A stretch of 64,000 nucleotides of DNA from Versatilivorator sp963663845 (GTDB lineage: Bacteria > Acidobacteriota > Terriglobia > Versatilivoradales > Versatilivoraceae). The stretch covers positions 2,542,001 to 2,606,000 of the forward strand of contig OY760650.2 of the NCBI GenBank assembly GCA_963663845.2, written 5' to 3'. The translations under genes were made by a program, and so were the position numbers. Positions within the stretch are counted from its first letter, which is position 1. Each line of letters opens with the position of its first letter. The notes below the pieces were generated by a model. The model had not been told where the DNA came from. It was given only the letters and a program-made list of their open reading frames with translations, and did not search any database. Below are positions 1 through 8,817 of this stretch, one piece after another.

Positions 1-2437
1 CCTTCCCGGCCTCCAGGATGCGGTCCCAGACCCCCACGGCGGCATCGGCCGGCACGTGGATCTCGTAGCCCCACTCGCCCACGAATCCGACTCGCAGGAG
101 GCGGGCCGGCGCCCCGGCCACCCGGCCCTCGCGAACTCCCAGGTAGGGGAAGGCCTCCGGAGCCAGGTCGATGTCGGTCAAGGGCTGCAAGACCTCGAGG
201 GATCGGGGCCCGGCCAGGTTCATGGCCCCCCAGGCCCCCGTCAGGTTGAGAACCATCACCTGCAGCGACCAGATCAGGGCCCAGCGGGCCATCTCGCGGG
301 CCACCGCGTCGGAGGCCCCGCTGGTGGTGGTCACGTAGAAGCGGTCCGACGCCAGCCGGGCCGCCACCCCGTCATCCACCATCATGCCGCTCTCGTCGCA
401 CATCAGGAGGTAGCGGCTCCTGCCTTCCTTCAGCTTGGCGAACCGTCCCGTGTACATCCTTTCGATGAAGGCCACGGCGTCGGGGCCGCAGATTTCCAGC
501 TTGCCCAGGGTGCCCACGTCGACCAGGCCCACCCGGCCGCGCACGGCCTGGGCTTCCGCCTGGATAGCCGCCCTCCGGTCTGATCCGGGGACCGGGTAGT
601 ACTCCGGCCGCAGCCAGCTTCCCGCAACCATGAAGCGGGCGCCCAGTTGCCGGTGGCGGCCGTGGATGGGGGTTCGGCGCTGGGGGCTGAAGATGCGCCC
701 GGCCAGGTGGCTCAAGGGCACCGGGCTGGTGAAGGGCCGGGCCGTGGTCAGCCCGGTGGCCGCCAGCGACCTCCCCTTGAGCCGGGCCAGGATGCGGCTG
801 CCGTTGAGGTTGGAGTGCTTGCCCTGGCTGGGCCCCATGCCCAGGGTCGAGTAGCGCTTCAGCAGCTCGGCGCTGTCGAACCCCTCCTGCAGGCTGTGCC
901 GGATGTCATCCAGTTGGATGTCCTCGTCCAGGTCCACGAAGTTCTTGCCCCGAGGGTGGGGAACCACCGGGTAGGGGTGGCTGAAGGCGGGCCCCCGGCG
1001 CGGGGCCGCCGCCGGCGCTGCGGAACCGGCCTTGCCCAGGTAGACCGCCGCCTGGCGGCCGGCGCGGCGGCCGTCCTCGAGCCGGTCTCCCAGGGCGTAG
1101 ACTCCGTTGACCCGTCCGGCGGCAAAGACTCCCGCCGGCAGTCGGTCCGGGACGTACTGTTCCAGAGTCTGGTCGTACCCCATGCGGGCGCCCGCCTGGC
1201 GGAGGATGCCGTCGGCGGGCGCCCACCCCACGCTCATGGCGATGCCGTCGCAGGCGATGGGCTCGGACTTCACGGGCAGGGGGTCTCCGCGCCAGTCCAG
1301 AGGGCAGAGCAGGACCCCGCGGATGCCCCGCTTGCCGAGCGCCGGCAGGGCTTCAAGGACGGCAGCGCCCGTGCGTATGGGGATTCGGAGGCCGGCCACC
1401 TCGTCTCGCCAGCGTGACCCCTCCCCCTGAGGCCGCAGGTCGGCGACCAGCGCCACCTTCACCCCCGCCCGGTGCAGGTCGAACGCCGCCCGGTATCCGT
1501 CGGTGTTGGCCGCCAAGACGACCGCCCGGCTAAAGGGCTTCACGGCATACTGGTGGATCAGGCGCTGCGCCGCCGATGCCAGCATGACCCCGGGGAGATC
1601 GTTGTTGCGAAAGACGGCGGGCTGGTCGTAGCAACCGGCGGCCGCCACCAGGCTGCGGGCCCGCAGCTTGGTGAGCCGGCGGGAGTCGATCAGCGCCACC
1701 CAGCCGTCGGCGTAGCAGCCGGCCGCGGTGGTTCCGGCGCGTATCTCCAGGTTGGGCAGGGCGGCGGCCCTGCCCAGGAGCTCGGCCAACAGGCCCCCGG
1801 CTTGCGGCTCGCCCGGCAACTGGAACCCCAGGGTCCCGCCCGGCAGGCGATCCTCTTCCACCAGCAGGACCTGCAACCCCAGCTCGGCCGCGGCGATGGC
1901 CGCCGAGAGGCCGGCGGGTCCGGAACCCACCACCAGCAGATCGCAGAAGTCGTAGCGCTTGGGCGTCGCCTGCAGCGGCTGATCGGGATGGATGCTGCCC
2001 AGCCCGGCGATCCGGCGCATGCGGCGCTCGAAAAAGGGAAAGAGGCTGCGCGGGCGGTGGAAGGCCTTGTAGTAGAAGCCAACCGGCAGGAAGGGCGAGA
2101 AGAGCTCGGTGAAGCGGTAGAGGTCCGACCGAACGCCGCCCCAGGTATTGACCGCCCTCGCCTCCATTCCGGGCTGGATGAGGGTGGTGTCCATCCTCAG
2201 GTTGGTCGAGTCCCGGTTTTCGGCCAGGGCGTTGCAGTCCAGGCCGCTCAGGCTGAAGATGCCGCGGGGCCGATGGTACTTGAAGCTGCGTCCCAGCACC
2301 CGCGCGCCCGAGGCCCACAGGGCCGTGCTGAGGGTGTCTCCCCGGTATCCCCGGTAGCGGCGGCCTTCGAAGGCGAAGTCGACCGGCTGCTCCCGATCGA
2401 TCCGCTCACCGGGCTGGGGGCCGAGGCGTTCACTCAT
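1..2437 (-). CDS. soxA: Sarcosine oxidase alpha subunit, partial (C-terminus beyond left edge)
   Basis: Large subunit of heterotetrameric sarcosine oxidase, which oxidatively demethylates sarcosine to glycine and passes the methyl group to tetrahydrofolate. About 812 codons are present and the frame is open to the window edge; family members are roughly 960-1000 residues, so the C-terminal folate-binding GcvT-like part is cut. Seen in order: an N-terminal ferredoxin-like region with the RGYRGDTLSTALWA segment, a Rossmann motif VVGSGPAGLSAA near residues 165-176, and a glycine-cleavage-T-like region toward the edge. The ATG at 2437 lies inside the end of soxD (8 bp overlap), which implies translational coupling. 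Gene order soxB-soxD-soxA is the standard one, so soxG is expected just outside the window. Confidence 0.93.
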   Translation of the reverse strand, partial: MSERLGPQPGERIDREQPVDFAFEGRRYRGYRGDTLSTALWASGARVLGRSFKYHRPRGIFSLSGLDCNALAENRDSTNLRMDTTLIQPGMEARAVNTWGGVRSDLYRFTELFSPFLPVGFYYKAFHRPRSLFPFFERRMRRIAGLGSIHPDQPLQATPKRYDFCDLLVVGSGPAGLSAAIAAAELGLQVLLVEEDRLPGGTLGFQLPGEPQAGGLLAELLGRAAALPNLEIRAGTTAAGCYADGWVALIDSRRLTKLRARSLVAAAGCYDQPAVFRNNDLPGVMLASAAQRLIHQYAVKPFSRAVVLAANTDGYRAAFDLHRAGVKVALVADLRPQGEGSRWRDEVAGLRIPIRTGAAVLEALPALGKRGIRGVLLCPLDWRGDPLPVKSEPIACDGIAMSVGWAPADGILRQAGARMGYDQTLEQYVPDRLPAGVFAAGRVNGVYALGDRLEDGRRAGRQAAVYLGKAGSAAPAAAPRRGPAFSHPYPVVPHPRGKNFVDLDEDIQLDDIRHSLQEGFDSAELLKRYSTLGMGPSQGKHSNLNGSRILARLKGRSLAATGLTTARPFTSPVPLSHLAGRIFSPQRRTPIHGRHRQLGARFMVAGSWLRPEYYPVPGSDRRAAIQAEAQAVRGRVGLVDVGTLGKLEICGPDAVAFIERMYTGRFAKLKEGRSRYLLMCDESGMMVDDGVAARLASDRFYVTTTSGASDAVAREMARWALIWSLQVMVLNLTGAWGAMNLAGPRSLEVLQPLTDIDLAPEAFPYLGVREGRVAGAPARLLRVGFVGEWGYEIHVPADAAVGVWDRILEAGK

Positions 2438-2696
2438 GGCGGTCGTCTTCCCCATACAGGTAGGTCCGCTGGATCTCGTCGGTGGCGGTGTCCCGTTCGG
2501 CGATGAACCAGACGCCGCTGGCCAGGTGGCACCACCACTCCTTCTTGACGGCGGCGGCTCCGGAGCGGTGAAACACGTAGTCGGCCCATTGCCGGTCGGA
2601 ACATTCCCCGGGCGGGGGCATGGGCCGCAAGGCGCCGCCGTAGGAGAATTCCTGAATGGGCCGCCAGCCGTTGACGGGGCAACGCATCAGCTTCAT
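2430..2696 (-). CDS. soxD: Sarcosine oxidase delta subunit
   Basis: Small zinc-binding subunit of heterotetrameric sarcosine oxidase, 88 residues. The start MKLMRCPVNG followed by EFSYGGALRP is the typical opening of the family, and the size matches. The ATG at 2696 is preferred over an in-frame TTG at 2705 because GGAGG lies 10 nt upstream of it. The gene sits 31 nt after soxB and overlaps soxA by 8 bp, so the three are one operon. Only one clear cysteine is visible near the N-terminus here, so the usual CPxCG zinc knuckle appears altered (CPVNG); zinc binding is therefore not certain. Confidence 0.9.
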   Translation of the reverse strand: MKLMRCPVNGWRPIQEFSYGGALRPMPPPGECSDRQWADYVFHRSGAAAVKKEWWCHLASGVWFIAERDTATDEIQRTYLYGEDDRHE

Positions 2697-2727
2697 CCGC
2701 CGCAATCCTCCGGTCGGCTCGGTGGGT

Positions 2728-3942
2728 TCAGTGCCCCACCGAGGCCGCTCCCTTTTCCCCCACCAGTTCGAACTCCTCGAACCGGGAGAGGCGGAAGGGC
2801 TCGATCAGGGGGTGGGGCCGGTCGGTGGCCAGGGTGTGGGCCATGGTCTTGCCGCACACCGGGGTGGCCTTGAATCCCCAGGTGCCCCAGCCGGCGTCCA
2901 GGTAGAGTCCTTCCACCGGCGTCTTCCCCATGATGGGGGAGAAATCGGGCGTCATGTCGGCCAGGCCGGCCCACTGGCGCAGCACCCGCACCTCGCCCAG
3001 GAAGGGAAACAGCTCCAGCAGGTGCCCCGCCAGGCCTTCCACGAAGTCGAGGGTCGAGCGGGTGGAGTGCAGCTCGTAGGGGTCCAGCGCGGCCCCCATC
3101 ACCAGCTCGCCTCGGGACGACTGGCTGACGTAGAGGTGCAGGTTGGCCGAGACGATGATGGTGTCCAGCCAGGGCTTGAGGGGCTCGCTCACGCAGGCCT
3201 GCAGTGGATGCACCTCCAGGGGCGTGCGAACGCCCACCATCTCCATCACCGCCGGCGTGTATCCGGCCACCGCCGAGAGGACCTTGCCGGTTTCGACAAA
3301 GCCCCGGTTGGTTTCCACCCCGGCCACCCTCCCGCCCTGAACCCGGATCCCGGTGACCTCGGTCTGCTGGTGGATCTCGACGCCTCTCCGGCTGGCGCCG
3401 CGGCCATACCCCCAGGCCACCGCGTCGTGGCGGGCGATGGCTCCGGGAGGATGGTAGAGGGCCCCCAGCACCGGGGTATGCCCTCCGCAGCTCAGGTCCA
3501 GTTGGGGACATTCCCGGCGGATCACCTCCGGCCCCACCAGCTCGCTGTCCACCCCCAGGTGCTGGTTGACCTCGGCCCGCCAGCGCATGGTCCGCAGGGT
3601 GGCGTCGCTGTGGGCCAGAGTGAAGTGCCCCCGCCGGGAATAGAAGAGGTTCAGGTCGAGGTCGGCCGACAGGTCCCGAAACAGGCGCAGGCTCTCGTCG
3701 TAGAACCGGACGCCCTCGGCCGTCAGGTAGTTGGAACGAATGATGGCGGTGTTGCGTCCGGTTCCGCCGGCGCCCAGGTAGCTCTTCTCCAGGACGGCCA
3801 CCTCCCGGATCCCGTGATCGCGGGCCAGGTAGTAGGCGGCCGCCAGGCCATGGCCGCCGGCCCCGATGACGACGGCGTCGTAGTGGGGCTTGAGCCGGTC
3901 GGGGCACCGGAACATGCGCGGTTCCGGATAGCGCCGGCTCAT
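2728..3942 (-). CDS. soxB: Sarcosine oxidase beta subunit
   Basis: FAD/FMN-dependent catalytic subunit of heterotetrameric sarcosine oxidase, about 404 residues, where sarcosine is oxidised. A DAO-type Rossmann motif VVIGAGGHGLAAAYYLARD follows the N-terminus, then EKSYLGAGGTGRNTAIIRSNY, which is characteristic of SoxB. The C-terminal WGTWGFKATPVCGKTMAH segment is also typical. The frame is open up to 4119; the ATG at 3942 is chosen because it begins SRRYPEPR, matching the NPEP-like lead of characterised SoxB proteins. Alternatives are ATGs at 3969 and 3915; no start has a strong ribosome-binding site. First gene of the sox operon. Confidence 0.92.
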   Translation of the reverse strand: MSRRYPEPRMFRCPDRLKPHYDAVVIGAGGHGLAAAYYLARDHGIREVAVLEKSYLGAGGTGRNTAIIRSNYLTAEGVRFYDESLRLFRDLSADLDLNLFYSRRGHFTLAHSDATLRTMRWRAEVNQHLGVDSELVGPEVIRRECPQLDLSCGGHTPVLGALYHPPGAIARHDAVAWGYGRGASRRGVEIHQQTEVTGIRVQGGRVAGVETNRGFVETGKVLSAVAGYTPAVMEMVGVRTPLEVHPLQACVSEPLKPWLDTIIVSANLHLYVSQSSRGELVMGAALDPYELHSTRSTLDFVEGLAGHLLELFPFLGEVRVLRQWAGLADMTPDFSPIMGKTPVEGLYLDAGWGTWGFKATPVCGKTMAHTLATDRPHPLIEPFRLSRFEEFELVGEKGAASVGH

Positions 3943-4046
3943 TCCGAATCGTAGCAGTCCAAAGGGCATGAAGGCTGTCGGAGAACGTTCCTTACCTGTT
4001 TCGCTCCGATGAGTCGCCCCGTCGTATGGGACGGCGGCGCGCCCAA

Positions 4047-4100
4047 GTGAAAAGTGAATAGTGGGCGGAGAGTGGAGAGTGAAGAGTGGAGAGTGAAGAG
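4047..4100 (+). repeat. Short degenerate tandem repeat (GTGGAGAGTGAAGA type)
   Basis: A purine-rich run built from alternating GAGTGGAGA and GAGTGAAGA units. An inverted relative of the same motif lies at 4255-4296, so the two together bracket about 150 bp of DNA. The run falls upstream of soxB and carries no plausible coding sequence. Confidence 0.75.
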
Positions 4101-4254
4101 CTATTTTATCGACATGCAAAGCACCTTGTCGGTTTCGGCGCAGTTCTTCACATAGGACTGGAATCGGTCAGTCAAGTGTCCTGTTGATCTCGGCACGGTC
4201 CTTGAGAAAGTGCAACTGGGTCATCAGGCGCTTGCCTGCTCTCAGCACCCTCCG
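4101..4254 (-). other. Non-coding spacer, possible gene relic
   Basis: The stretch between the two inverted purine/pyrimidine repeats has no complete gene. On the minus strand a short open segment reads MTQLHFLKDRAEINRTLD before a stop near 4170. That could be the tail of a decayed small helical-bundle gene, but there is too little sequence to name it. I see no other signal here. Confidence 0.25.
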
Positions 4255-4296
4255 CTGACCACTCTTCACTCTCCACTCTTCACTCTCCACTCTTCA
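4255..4296 (+). repeat. Short degenerate tandem repeat, inverted partner of 4047-4100
   Basis: A pyrimidine-rich run of alternating CTCTTCACTCTCCA units, the reverse complement type of the motif at 4047-4100. It ends immediately before the stop codon of the molybdoenzyme gene. Confidence 0.75.
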
Positions 4297-4297
4297 A

Positions 4298-5461
4298 TCA
4301 GGAAATCATCACGGTCCGCGCGAACTGGGAGTTGTCCTCCCAGTAGGTCTTCTTCAGCTCCAGGTCTCCGGCTTCGGGCTGAACCCTGCCGTAGGCGTCG
4401 ATGGCCCGCGACACGATGGTGTGGGTCCCCGGGGCGGGGTCTTCCCAAAGGCAGGTGAAGAGCTTCCAGGAGTAGGCGGTGGAACGCCGGTCGATGGCGG
4501 CCGGTCTCCAGGGTCCCTCGTCGATCTTGACCTCGACCGCCTTCAGGGGCGTGCCGTCGTTCAGCGCGAACCCCAGGATCCTGCAGCGGGAGCCGCTGCG
4601 GGTCACCCGGGCCACCATGGACTTCAGGCGCATGCGGCTGACCGAGGTTTCGTTCCAGATGGCGCCGTCCCCGTCAGGCATGCCTCGCAGGGTGACGTAC
4701 TCGCGGGCCATGTACTTTCCCATGAAGCGGCGGTCCTGCACGTGGATGTGGGTCAGCCACTTGACGTTGGCCACCCCGTACCAGCCGGGAACGATCAGGC
4801 GGGCCGGGGCGCCCTGATACAGCGAGAGCGGCTCGCCGTTCATCTCGTAGGCCACCAGCACTTCGGATTTCATGGCGTCCGCCAGGGCCAGGCTCCTTCC
4901 GAAGGACTGCTCCACCTTGACCGTGGTCCCGCCGTGATAGACCTCCTCGGTTCCCCTGTCCGCCCCCCAGAAGACGACCTCGCGGGCGTAGGGCCGGATT
5001 CCCGCCTCCTTGAGCAGGCTGCTCAGGCCGACCCCGACCCAGCGGGCGTTGCCGGCCAGCCCGTTGATTCTGCGGGGGCTGTTCCCGGAGCACTCGAACC
5101 CGGCCGCGTGGGTGGAACGCGGCCGCTGCCTCAACTCGTCCAGGGTCAGTTCACGGGGGGAATCCACCAGCCCGTCGATGCGGAGACGGTAGCCGGCCGG
5201 GTCCACGGTCGGCTGGCCGTAGTGCTGAACCGTAAAGAACTGGTTGGCAGGGGTCAGGAAGCTCTCGATCTTGCGGGTGTCCAGGTAGCGAACGCCGGGC
5301 CGGGGATTGGGATTGAAATCGTCCGGGAAATCGGTGAAGGGGACCACCGTCTCCTCCGCCTCCAGGGGAGGCAGCGCCAGTGAGGGAACTGCCGAGGCGG
5401 CCCACCCGGCCAGGGCGGCGCTGCCTTGCAACAGATGTCTGCGGCTGATGCCGTTTGCCAT
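4298..5461 (-). CDS. Tat-exported sulfite-oxidase-family molybdopterin oxidoreductase
   Basis: Periplasmic molybdenum enzyme of the sulfite oxidase / SoxC / SorA family, 387 residues. The N-terminus has a twin-arginine signal (ISRRHLLQGSAAL, Arg7-Arg8). The molybdopterin domain carries GFECSGN with Cys124, the expected molybdenum ligand, and is followed by a C-terminal Mo-oxidoreductase dimerisation domain (from about residue 270). The ATG at 5461 has GGAGG 6-8 nt upstream, so the longer open frame to 5527 is not used. No heme domain and no adjacent cytochrome subunit is visible, so the electron acceptor is unknown. Other Sox sulfur-oxidation genes are absent, which favours a general sulfite dehydrogenase over sulfane dehydrogenase. 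A TPR gene lies 62 nt upstream and may be co-transcribed. Confidence 0.87.
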   Translation of the reverse strand: MANGISRRHLLQGSAALAGWAASAVPSLALPPLEAEETVVPFTDFPDDFNPNPRPGVRYLDTRKIESFLTPANQFFTVQHYGQPTVDPAGYRLRIDGLVDSPRELTLDELRQRPRSTHAAGFECSGNSPRRINGLAGNARWVGVGLSSLLKEAGIRPYAREVVFWGADRGTEEVYHGGTTVKVEQSFGRSLALADAMKSEVLVAYEMNGEPLSLYQGAPARLIVPGWYGVANVKWLTHIHVQDRRFMGKYMAREYVTLRGMPDGDGAIWNETSVSRMRLKSMVARVTRSGSRCRILGFALNDGTPLKAVEVKIDEGPWRPAAIDRRSTAYSWKLFTCLWEDPAPGTHTIVSRAIDAYGRVQPEAGDLELKKTYWEDNSQFARTVMIS

Positions 5462-5523
5462 TTCACACCTCCATGTCGGCGGGAAACGCCCGCCTCCCGA
5501 TGCCGCCCGAACCCAGGGCAGCT

Positions 5524-6435
5524 TCACTGCTGTCTCAATCTGTCGGCGTGGACTCGGGCCACGTCCCCCATGTAGTGGTCGACGGGATAGCGGTCCGCGG
5601 CCACAACCAGGTTCCGGCGAGCCTCGGTCTCGTCTCCCAGGGCTTCATGGTACAACCCCAGGTAGAGGTGGGCATAGAAGAGTTGCCGGTTGCGAGCCTC
5701 GGGGTCGCCGTCTCCGCCCCGTGCCGCCTGCATGACTTCATCGATGGTTCCCTCTCCCTTGAACAATCGATAGATCTCCATCATGGGCACCCGCCGGTCC
5801 CCTTCGATGTCGAGGAGGGACTGGCGGGCCTTGCTCACCCCCTCCAGGCGGGCGCCGCAGAGAAAGTGCCACACGGCGTTCTCCACGTCGTTGGCGTTGA
5901 CCTGCTGATGGGATTGGAACTGAGCCCGCCCCTTCTCGTACAGTCCGGCGTAGTAGTAGGAAATGCCGCGCTGCCAATGGTAGGGCTCCTGCCCGGGGTT
6001 CAGCTCGATGGCCCGGTCGAAATCGGCGATGGAAGCCTCGATGTGGCCCAGCTTGAAGTGCTCGCCGCCTCGACGGTTGTAGACCTCCACCACGTTGGGG
6101 TCGAGCGTCAGCAGGGCATCGTAGTCGGCAATGGCCTGCCGGTGACGTCGCTGCATCTCATGGAGCTGGCCGCGGAAAAGAAAGCCCCGCGGGTCTCGAG
6201 AATCGCGTTCGACGGCTCGATTGGCCAGGGAGAGGGCCTGGGCGAGGTCCCCGCTTCGATAAGCGGTCCGGGCTTGCGACAGCAGGTCGGTCACGGACAC
6301 ATCCTCGGACAGGGCGATGCCCGCCAGAACCGCAAGGGACAGCACAACACCCAGCGGCCGAAACCATCGCGGACACGACAGTCTCCGCTGCTGCGACGGG
6401 ATGCTTCGCTGCCGAACCGACGATCCATCACCCAT
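5524..6435 (-). CDS. Secreted or membrane-anchored TPR protein
   Basis: 303-residue tetratricopeptide repeat protein. A hydrophobic segment at about residues 28-43 (VVLSLAVLAGIALS) acts as signal peptide or anchor, and is followed by three or more TPR units, for example AYRSGDLAQALSLANRAV, YDALLTLDPNVVEVYNRRG and FDRAIELNPGQEPYHWQRG. The layout predicts a periplasmic protein-protein interaction scaffold. The start ATG at 6435 has GGGGAGGG a few bases upstream. It precedes the molybdoenzyme gene on the same strand with a 62 nt gap, so it could assist that enzyme, but this is inference. No catalytic motif is visible. Confidence 0.82.
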   Translation of the reverse strand: MGDGSSVRQRSIPSQQRRLSCPRWFRPLGVVLSLAVLAGIALSEDVSVTDLLSQARTAYRSGDLAQALSLANRAVERDSRDPRGFLFRGQLHEMQRRHRQAIADYDALLTLDPNVVEVYNRRGGEHFKLGHIEASIADFDRAIELNPGQEPYHWQRGISYYYAGLYEKGRAQFQSHQQVNANDVENAVWHFLCGARLEGVSKARQSLLDIEGDRRVPMMEIYRLFKGEGTIDEVMQAARGGDGDPEARNRQLFYAHLYLGLYHEALGDETEARRNLVVAADRYPVDHYMGDVARVHADRLRQQ

Positions 6436-6500
6436 GCTGTCCCTCCCCGACCCAGAACCTGGGCTAGTTTAAAACCCCCACGGGACATCCTCAACAGATA

Positions 6501-6527
6501 TTGTTGTCCCTTCCTCCTGTATATAAT
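6501..6527 (+). promoter_or_regulatory. Putative sigma-70 promoter
   Basis: A perfect TATAAT at 6522-6527 follows TTGTTG at 6501-6506 with a 15 bp spacer. It lies 34 nt upstream of the RraA-like start codon and points toward it. The spacer is shorter than the usual 17 bp, so activity is uncertain. Confidence 0.5.
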
Positions 6528-6561
6528 GAGTCGTTCGTTGATTCCAAGAAAAGGAGTTCTC

Positions 6562-7332
6562 ATGAAACGCCTATCCATCCTGTTTCCAGCCCTGGCCATT
6601 GGGCTTGGCCTGGCCCTCGTTCTGCTTTCGCGGATCGGCCCCGCTTCGGGAGCCGCTACGCCGCCGGGGGGCGAAGGGCTCACCCAGGCCCAGATCATCG
6701 AGGCCCTCAAGAAGGCCAGCACCGGCAACCTGGCCGATGCCATCGAGACCGCGACCGGTCGGGCCGGATTCATGACCCACGACATGAAGCCCATCTTCCG
6801 GGCCAAGCTGGTGGGTCCGGCGGCGACGGCGCTGTTGAGGCCGATCCTGACCACCGACAAGCGCAAGTATCCCAACTACCACCTCCAGGTGCTGGACGAG
6901 GCGCCGGCGGGGAGCGTTCTGGTCTATGTCCTGGAAAACGGCCTGCACGTTTCCGGCATCGGCAACCTCATGGCCACCACGGCCACGGTGCGGGGTCTGG
7001 CGGGGGCGGTGATCGACGGAGCCGCCAGGGACATCGAGGAGATCGAGCGCATCGGCTTTCCGGTCTACAGCCGAGCGGTCAGCCCGGCCACGGTGGTGGG
7101 GCGCTACGTGAGCGTTTCCATGCAGGAGCCCGTGATCTGCGCCGGCGTGCCGGTGAGGCCGGGCGACTACATCGTGGGAGACAGCGACGGCGTGGTGGTC
7201 GTGCCCGCCGACAGGGCCGAGGACGTGCTGGCCCTGATCCGGGAATATGACGAGAAGGAGAGCGCCATGATCCCCTTGATCAAGGAGACCAGGTCCATGC
7301 TCAAGGCCCTGGCCAAGTACGGCCGCTACTGA
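6562..7332 (+). CDS. RraA-family protein with N-terminal export signal
   Basis: 256-residue member of the RraA / HMG-CHA aldolase-like family. The core is recognised from TGNLADAIETATGRAGFM, then GALVS-like AGAVIDGAARDIEEIERIGFPVYSR, and the metal-site region GDSDGVVVVPADRAEDVL. Unusually it begins with a positively charged then strongly hydrophobic stretch (residues 4-24) ending near SGAA, which looks like a cleavable signal peptide. Canonical RraA proteins are cytosolic. The start ATG is well supported by AAGGAG 6 nt upstream and a TATAAT box further up. Substrate is unknown; an exported aldolase or hydratase-like enzyme is possible, but some family members have only a structural role. Confidence 0.85.
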   Translation: MKRLSILFPALAIGLGLALVLLSRIGPASGAATPPGGEGLTQAQIIEALKKASTGNLADAIETATGRAGFMTHDMKPIFRAKLVGPAATALLRPILTTDKRKYPNYHLQVLDEAPAGSVLVYVLENGLHVSGIGNLMATTATVRGLAGAVIDGAARDIEEIERIGFPVYSRAVSPATVVGRYVSVSMQEPVICAGVPVRPGDYIVGDSDGVVVVPADRAEDVLALIREYDEKESAMIPLIKETRSMLKALAKYGRY

Positions 7333-7341
7333 GGACAGCGC

Positions 7342-8610
7342 CTAACTCCCCGTCTCCGGCAGCCGCCAGCGGACGATCTCCAGGTGAGTCTTCTCGTCCG
7401 GGGTGCGGTAGGAGGTGCTGGTGACCAGCGTTCCGTCCTCCACTTGCACCGTAGGCCCGAACCCGCCGCCGCTGAGCATCCCCACCGGGTTCTTGGCGTC
7501 CAGGACGATGCGGTCGTTGCGGAAGTCGAAGTGAAAGCCCTCCGCGGCTTCCCGGCCCAGCACCGCCCGAACGCCCAGAGGCGGGGCGTTGGGTGGCACG
7601 GCTGCCCTCAGGGTGAAGGTGAACAGCAGGCGGCTGTCCCGCAAGCGCATCAGGGCGGGGTACATCTCTCCGTAGTGGCTGCCGAACTCCTCCAGCGACC
7701 AATGGCGTCCGCCGTCTTGGGAGCGGTAGAGGACCATCCTCTCGAAATGGTCGATCTTCTCGGCGGGAATCTCCGTTCCCGGCAAGGGCGGAAAGTACTT
7801 GGGAGTGATCCGGCAGATGGCCAGCAGGTCGCCGTTGGGGGCCTGCCAGAGAAAGGCCTCCCCCAGGATGGGGAAGGGCAGGGCGCTCTGGTCCACTCCC
7901 CCGAAGCGGCAGGCCAGGGACTGGTCCCAGGTCTTGCCGCCGTCGTCTGACCTCCAGAGGAACTCGTGGCCTCCCTTGCCCGCCACCGCGAAGACCAGCT
8001 CTCCGTTCTCCAACTCCAGAACGTTGCGGCCGGTCACCACCGTACCCGGCCCCTCCATTCCCTCCAGGTCCTGGAAGCCGATGCGCTGGCCCTCCCAACG
8101 GTCTCCGCCGTCGGTGGAACGGTAGAGAAAGCTCTGGGTGTAGCCTTCCCGGTTGCCGCGGGCCCTGGGCAGCAGATGGGTGCTGAGGAAGACAGCGCCG
8201 TCGGAGGTGACCGACAGGTAGGGCTCCCGTCCCAGCACCTCCAGTCTCCGCCGCCGCGACCAGTTGCGGCCTCCGTCTCCGGAACGGTACAGGAAGGCGT
8301 ACTCTTCGGGGACTCCTCCCTCGCGGGGCGCGTGGAAGGCCACCAGCAGCAGTTCCCCGTCGGGCAGCCGGGCGATGCAGGGCTTGTAGTCCTCGGGGAT
8401 GCCGATGGGAACCCGCTCCGAAATCAGTCGGGTTTTTCCGATGGCCTTGGGATTCACCACCCGGACCGGGTCGTCGGACTGGAGATTCCCGGCGCCACAG
8501 CCGACCGCCGTCACAGCCGTCGCCGCCAGGACCAGGGATCGGAGTGGAGAGAGGGGCGTCCGGCGGAGATGCGGGCAGCCCCGGGCCGGTCGGGGAGAAA
8601 TCACGAACAT
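7342..8610 (-). CDS. BNR/Asp-box sialidase-like lipoprotein
   Basis: 422-residue six-bladed beta-propeller protein of the BNR / exo-alpha-sialidase-like superfamily. Asp-box motifs are visible as SGDGGRNW, STDGGDRW, SDDGGKTW and SQDGGRHW at regular intervals. The N-terminus has a hydrophobic segment ending in a lipobox (AVGC, Cys38), so it is predicted to be a lipid-anchored cell-surface or periplasmic protein. The ATG at 8610 has GGAGG 6 nt upstream and is preferred to ATG 8622. Sialidase activity itself is unproven: the full arginine triad could not be confirmed by eye. It is convergent with the RraA-like gene. A second BNR protein is encoded at 26267-27514. Confidence 0.85.
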   Translation of the reverse strand: MFVISPRPARGCPHLRRTPLSPLRSLVLAATAVTAVGCGAGNLQSDDPVRVVNPKAIGKTRLISERVPIGIPEDYKPCIARLPDGELLLVAFHAPREGGVPEEYAFLYRSGDGGRNWSRRRRLEVLGREPYLSVTSDGAVFLSTHLLPRARGNREGYTQSFLYRSTDGGDRWEGQRIGFQDLEGMEGPGTVVTGRNVLELENGELVFAVAGKGGHEFLWRSDDGGKTWDQSLACRFGGVDQSALPFPILGEAFLWQAPNGDLLAICRITPKYFPPLPGTEIPAEKIDHFERMVLYRSQDGGRHWSLEEFGSHYGEMYPALMRLRDSRLLFTFTLRAAVPPNAPPLGVRAVLGREAAEGFHFDFRNDRIVLDAKNPVGMLSGGGFGPTVQVEDGTLVTSTSYRTPDEKTHLEIVRWRLPETGS

Positions 8611-8817
8611 GAAAACCTCCATTCTGGTCGAGCGGCCCGTGGAGCTGGCGGGCTCCCCCGGCGGGATTCGCCAGGCTGCCTGCAGATGTTATCCCCGGCG
8701 GGGTTCGGGAGGAAGCGGAATCCACAAATAACCCTTGGAAACGCCTCCTGATCTCTCTTAGGATGGAATCGGAAACCGGCCCGGATTCCAGGGGCCGGCT
8801 CGGAAAGGATTCCAGCC

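Noticed and set aside
2..1417. Plus-strand frames across the soxA region
   Set aside because: They are antisense shadows of soxA with His/Gln/Gly-rich composition and no family match.
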